A DNA stretch of 10,333 bases. Origin: Candidatus Omnitrophota bacterium. Its GTDB lineage: Bacteria; Omnitrophota; Omnitrophia; Omnitrophales; Aquincolibacteriaceae. The notes under the pieces were generated by a model. That model saw only the letters and a program-made list of their open reading frames with translations, ran no database searches and was not told the DNA's origin. Of the stretch, positions 9,001 through 10,333 are shown in pieces. The stretch lies in assembly GCA_016196565.1 (NCBI GenBank), contig JACPXK010000025.1, forward strand, positions 1 to 10,333. The letters are read 5' to 3'. How positions within the stretch are numbered: the stretch's first letter is position 1; every line of letters starts with the position of its first letter. The translations under genes and the position numbers were made by a program.

Positions 9001-10333
9001 TTCTTCCATAAATTTTTGGGTTCATTGATTTTGATTTCAGCGTCTTTAGTTTTGTAATTCGCATCAGCCATAATGACTTCTTCAATCAAACGTGCCGTAG
9101 CCAGGACCTGAGTATTCCCCCATTCATCGCGGGCTTGCCTGTCACCGCCTGGATAATATTCAGACTCATGTTCAATGAATGCAAAGCCAAGCGCATGAGC
9201 GACCGCCTCTTCAACTTCGCGGCGATAGGCATTCAAAACGGATTCCGCGCCCGTGTTCACATTGTAATTTAACCGGCCATTGGCAATAAGGTCGGCCACC
9301 GAATATCCCTGGCGTGTCCGGTTGCGGCCTTCTTCACGCAATTCATTGCTAACCACCTGATTACGCGCATAATCGGAATAAGGAATAAAATCGGTCAGAA
9401 GTCTTGAAAGCCCATGTTTGATATTGCCGGCAAAATAGGAGGCCAGCACGTGGCGATAGGGATTTTGATTGACGTCCTGTTCCCCAGGCCGGACTCCGGG
9501 CAGGATTTTATTTTCCATAACCAGCTTTGCATCCTCTTCTAATTTTTGAAGCGGCTGGAACAGTCCATTCTCGTCTCGAATCCCCGGAAATTTAGTAATG
9601 AATTTTCCATTCTTTTGAATTTTATCTTTGTAACGCTCGAAAAAGCCTATCGTTTCCAGAGAATGATAAACGGCATGCGCGGCCGTAAAAGCATCGTAAT
9701 ATCCTTCCGACAAAGTCCCTCTATTCTTTTCGGAATTGTCCCACCAGGCCGTATAAACAAAACCCGCCACATCAAAAATGCGTTCAAAAATCCGGTTATA
9801 CAAATCCAAGGTTTTAAACTTCTTTAAATCTTTGGTCTCAGGTTTCTCTAAATCGATTTTACGCTCTTCTCGTAATCTCAAAAGAATCTCGCCTGCCAAA
9901 AGCCGTTCGCGGCCATTCAAATCGGGGTCATTTTCGTGACGATTTGACATGAGAATGGATAATGCCGTAGCAACCAAAGTTAAACGGCCGTGTCCGGTGA
10001 GATTTTTATAAGCCCTCAAGTCGTCAGTCAAATCTTTAATCTTTGTGTCTGGATCATCTGGGTCTAGATCCTCTGGCGAAACGCTGTTGAGCCAATCCGT
10101 GCTCTTGAGCCAGTCCATGACCATTTTAAAGGCTTCATCCGCCGCCCGTTGGCTCTGAAGCCCTTTTTCCGCTGTCTCATCTGTCTCATCAAAAACACTT
10201 TCAGGCCAAAGTTTCATCAGTCGTCTGACGAGAAGATTTTCAGCAGCTCTTCGTTTTCCAAAACCTTTGATGCCTTCATCCCGATCTTTTTGCGTTAATT
10301 CATAACCTTCTGCGATGACTGTCCCTTCGATTT
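1..10333 (-). CDS. Internal part of a giant multidomain membrane protein (both ends outside the window)
   Basis: One frame (codon high ends at positions equal to 2 modulo 3) runs across the whole window with 3,443 sense codons and no TAA, TAG or TGA. With equal base use, chance alone would give this with probability (61/64)^3443, about 10^-72. No start or stop lies inside, so the true length is unknown but exceeds 3,443 residues. The translation reads as ordinary protein: helical heptad-like stretches, a hydrophobic helix cluster (residues 449-670), a DUF89/ARMT1-like motif set (900-1198), a tentative phosphohexomutase-like region (2113-2860), a helical duplication (2946-3137) and an aromatic-rich tail. 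No cysteine codon was seen in frame. Size and membrane helices match the giant proteins described from Omnitrophota; that assignment is inference. The overall function is unknown. I saw no frameshift or internal stop. Confidence 0.96.
3..920 (-). other. Protein region: aromatic- and Asp/Asn-rich beta-like segment at the left edge (residues 3138-3443)
   Basis: After the helical duplication the character changes to loops and short strands rich in Trp, Tyr, Asp, Asn and Gly. Examples are GTWSHWIENSGTVEMD, VVQDNIVPYFFPTRR, VDMDYPLNTVGRFNF, PWDNVDWDGST and WEFGTDSHYEPERDGY. This composition is typical of beta-sandwich or carbohydrate-handling domains, but no family is recognised. Residues 3204-3212 (DRNTNTNPD) form a DxNxNxxxD loop that could bind calcium. 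The segment runs off the window while still in the middle of a domain (GAGSGMNYYWEQWRR and on), so the protein continues beyond position 1. Confidence 0.5.
921..1496 (-). repeat. Protein region: two diverged copies of a helical repeat (residues 2946-3022 and 3063-3137)
   Basis: Copy A (1266-1496) contains NH at 2952-2953, TSIAAALLYLNH (2966-2977), RRDHVNQLL (2994-3002), NPTAHARIAQIM (3009-3020). Copy B (921-1145) contains NH at 3069-3070, STVASALVYLEH (3073-3084), RRYQARRLMRLL (3101-3112), DPATAAYLQEAL (3122-3133). The order and spacing of these four elements agree: 27 residues from YL to LL in A and about 30 in B. Identity is low outside the anchors, so the duplication is old. Both copies would fold as three- or four-helix units, similar in feel to alpha-solenoid repeats. 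A linker with FTPTMVMSPEAL (3030-3041) separates them. No named family is recognised. Confidence 0.5.
1640..1830 (-). repeat. Protein region: short-period beta-like repeats, including an 8-residue KDG repeat (residues about 2835-2898)
   Basis: The stretch reads as short beta steps: LVILNDTVLADSYLIS, then KDGSKVVV, KDGKSVVN and DSVFDSSYID. At DNA level the plus-strand word TGCCGTCTTTG occurs at 1721-1731 and again at 1745-1755, exactly 24 bases (8 codons) apart, encoding KDG each time with Lys/Ser and Val-Val following. The alternation of Val/Ile with Asp/Asn/Ser recalls left-handed beta-helix hexapeptide repeats as found behind sugar nucleotidyltransferases, but the period is not cleanly six. 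A plain beta-hairpin repeat is equally possible. Confidence 0.4.
1752..3995 (-). other. Protein region: tentative phosphoglucomutase/phosphomannomutase-like fold, degenerate (residues about 2113-2860)
   Basis: Several segments follow the order and spacing of alpha-D-phosphohexomutases. FTTADGKTFKW (2119-2129) and DFANEEQL (2137-2144) correspond to FGTxGwR and DFTxENV. VVAGGYGTRFSPEGF (2168-2182) corresponds to VVvGyDtRfxSexFa. GTPNVLAV (2209-2216) corresponds to the PTP segment, and ILHND (2229-2233), 21 residues later, takes the place of the catalytic loop TASHNP. EFYGHGDAMM (2401-2410) sits where the metal loop DxDgDR would be, about 175 residues on. A domain III-like stretch contains VDGANLARHY, INTKSDASFITYLKHIATGN and LEQRGVDSKTGKPVLLAW (2618-2635), the last in place of GEESxG. 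VKGGKAGASGTAIDA near 2820-2832 may stand for the phosphate loop RxSGTe. The catalytic Ser and two metal Asp residues are not conserved, so if real this is probably inactive or repurposed. The alternative for GGYGTRF alone is a nucleotidyltransferase signature. Confidence 0.36.
3235..3320 (-). other. Protein region: highly charged linker (residues about 2338-2366)
   Basis: A run of basic residues, KRRQMQKNRRNGGQK, is followed at once by an acidic stretch, ERELDQIENDEALEKEG. It has few hydrophobic residues and no domain match. It most likely forms an exposed helix or flexible linker inside the mutase-like region, between its first and second parts. A nucleic-acid or lipid-binding role for the basic patch is possible but nothing in the sequence decides it. 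Confidence 0.4.
4002..6611 (-). other. Protein region: long helical segment of unknown family (residues 1241-2110)
   Basis: About 870 residues with no motif I can tie to a family. The sequence is dominated by charged amphipathic helices, for example HEDFEEVYEMLTGEREL (1293-1309), LRKRTRTEKNP (about 1784-1794) and RLGMDKYNRAKQKIMHYLM (1868-1886). No transmembrane stretch and no long low-complexity run is present. Short ALRR elements recur but with unlike surroundings, so I do not call a repeat. A compositional dip lies within it (plus positions about 5740-6260). LQFGTA at 1855-1860 resembles the first strand of phosphohexomutases, but the rest of that fold does not follow. The region may contain several small helical domains or insertions of the folds on either side. 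Confidence 0.6.
6612..7949 (-). other. Protein region: divergent DUF89/ARMT1-like metal-dependent phosphatase-like domain (residues about 795-1240)
   Basis: Three signature motifs of the DUF89 family (damage-control phosphatases, ARMT1-like) occur in the expected order. The first is PDNSGEVVYDLAFVQEVI at 899-916 (family pattern DNaGE-vfD; Asp900 and Asn901 would bind the metal). The second is PATNDATQEDVEF at 940-952 (pattern ND-T-eD; Asp944 would be the next metal ligand, 44 residues after Asp900, close to family spacing). The third is GSDLIVGKGQAVYET at 1185-1199 (pattern aDlIi-KGqgNyE), preceded by IPDGYRVQGIDAL (1161-1173), like the family's sGxxxxGxdL strand. A helical bundle before the first motif (about 797-890) fits the family's N-terminal part. 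Odd points: about 200 residues are inserted between motifs two and three; the usual Gly-Asn of KGqgNyE is Ala1195-Val1196; the Cys usual after this motif is absent. Characterised members hydrolyse sugar phosphates and related metabolites. Activity here is uncertain. The assignment rests on motif recognition only. Confidence 0.58.
6861..7466 (-). other. Protein region: about 200-residue helical insertion inside the DUF89-like domain (residues 956-1157)
   Basis: Between the metal-binding ND motif (943-944) and the KG motif (1192-1193) lie about 200 residues that ordinary DUF89 proteins lack or have only in part; the ARMT1 subfamily has a shorter linker of roughly 80 residues there. The insert starts with a polar loop (THHRGPDGKRTH, 967-978). 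It continues as charged helices (about 980-1035, 1050-1072, 1085-1150) with a serine-rich turn AADKSSSLNLEEL at 1098-1110. It looks like an accessory helical lid or interaction bundle. No family is recognised. The exact borders are uncertain by about 20 residues on each side. Confidence 0.45.
7950..8321 (-). other. Protein region: linker between membrane block and DUF89-like domain (residues 671-794)
   Basis: Directly after the last membrane helix comes a basic stretch (KSLLEKVRVHH, 671-681), then an aromatic segment rich in Phe, Trp and Tyr (about 690-737, including ELMFSVFNPWGTLNQ at 698-712) that could pack on the membrane surface. A polar, charged part follows (743-794). It holds a small hairpin-like KRTKDGKILIQVVNGQ at 766-781. 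No family is recognised. It probably connects the membrane anchor to the domain that follows. Confidence 0.45.
8322..8987 (-). other. Protein region: cluster of about six transmembrane helices (residues 449-670)
   Basis: Hydrophobic stretches of helix length lie at about 449-470 (LGAALFSIGGVLLISGVLW), 513-531 (with the core ALILLASIVLVLG), 569-590 (LIGALIVTVYVGTVLSLAF), 594-617, 628-646 and 649-669. Basic residues sit before helix 1 (KNWRRW, 443-448), between helices 2 and 3 (RLPKW and GWRRF, 538-560), between 4 and 5 (SPYAR) and after 6 (KSLLEKVR, 671-678). The loops between 3-4 and 5-6 are short and uncharged. By the positive-inside rule, both ends of the block would face the cytoplasm. The 40-residue stretch between helices 1 and 2 (WWVNFLADFLNFVMI, 483-497) could be an extra membrane-surface or re-entrant helix. 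The block anchors the protein in the inner membrane; transport or synthase activity cannot be read from it. Confidence 0.85.
8988..10331 (-). other. Protein region: N-terminal soluble helical segment, unrecognised (residues 1-448)
   Basis: This segment precedes the membrane block. It reads as mainly alpha-helical, highly charged sequence, for example KRRAAENLLVRRLMKLW near residues 25-41 and LLAGEILLRLREERKIDLEK near 143-162. An acidic proline-containing linker, PEDLDPDDPD, lies at 86-95. Aromatic patches such as YTAWWDN (about 193-199) and YYPGGDRQARDEW (392-404) suggest a folded domain rather than a simple coiled coil. The second half (about 240-430) alternates short helices with Tyr- and Asn-rich loops. 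There is no signal peptide, because this is not the protein start. I looked for a glycosyltransferase-2 type QxxRW motif just before the membrane helices; QARDEW at 399-404 is not a true match. I cannot name a family. Confidence 0.6.

Noticed and set aside
9120..9160. QxxRW motif of a processive GT2 glycosyltransferase just before the membrane helices
   Set aside because: The sequence is QARDEW (399-404), which does not satisfy QxxRW, and no upstream DxD or ED motif set of that family was found.
1..10333. SecA/DEAD-type motifs, reported in many giant Omnitrophota proteins
   Set aside because: I saw no Walker A-like GxGKT or DEAD-like motif in this frame. Such a domain could lie outside the window.
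1..10333. Open frame explained by a recoded stop codon
   Set aside because: The frame has no TAA, TAG or TGA at all and Trp is always TGG, so no recoding is needed.

Overview
The whole window is the inside of one gene. On the minus strand, the frame whose codons end at 10331 stays open from one edge to the other: 3,443 complete codons (plus positions 10331 down to 3) with no stop, no beginning and no end. Every tryptophan I read is TGG, so no altered genetic code is needed. No other gene, RNA gene, mobile element, CRISPR array, promoter or terminator can be supported, and the other open frames are shadows of this one. Residue numbers below count from the first complete codon (residue 1 = 10331..10329), not from the true N-terminus.

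Kind of organism: a gene of more than 10 kb with a cluster of membrane helices, mostly helical anonymous sequence and unusually few recognisable domains resembles the giant genes reported mainly from Candidatus Omnitrophota (OP3), small and probably host-associated or predatory bacteria. This is an inference from architecture only. Base composition is moderate and uneven (about 33% to 62% GC in single 60-base lines I counted). No taxonomic marker is present.

Layout in protein order (right to left in the window): residues 1-448 (8988-10331), soluble, mostly helical and unrecognised; 449-670 (8322-8987), about six transmembrane helices, with positive charges suggesting that both flanks face the cytoplasm; about 795-1240 (6612-7949), a divergent DUF89/ARMT1-like metal-dependent phosphatase-like domain split by a roughly 200-residue insertion; 1241-2110 (4002-6611), a long helical stretch with no family I recognise; about 2113-2860 (1752-3995), a tentative, highly diverged phosphoglucomutase/phosphomannomutase-like four-part fold with key residues replaced; about 2835-2905, a short-period beta-like repeat; 2946-3137 (921-1496), two diverged copies of a helical repeat; 3138-3443 (3-920), an aromatic- and Asp/Asn-rich beta-like region.

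Together these suggest a membrane-anchored giant protein carrying at least one, perhaps two, enzyme folds that normally handle sugar phosphates, both enlarged by insertions and probably partly inactive. The 3,443 residues I translated contain no cysteine at all. What the protein does cannot be settled from this piece.
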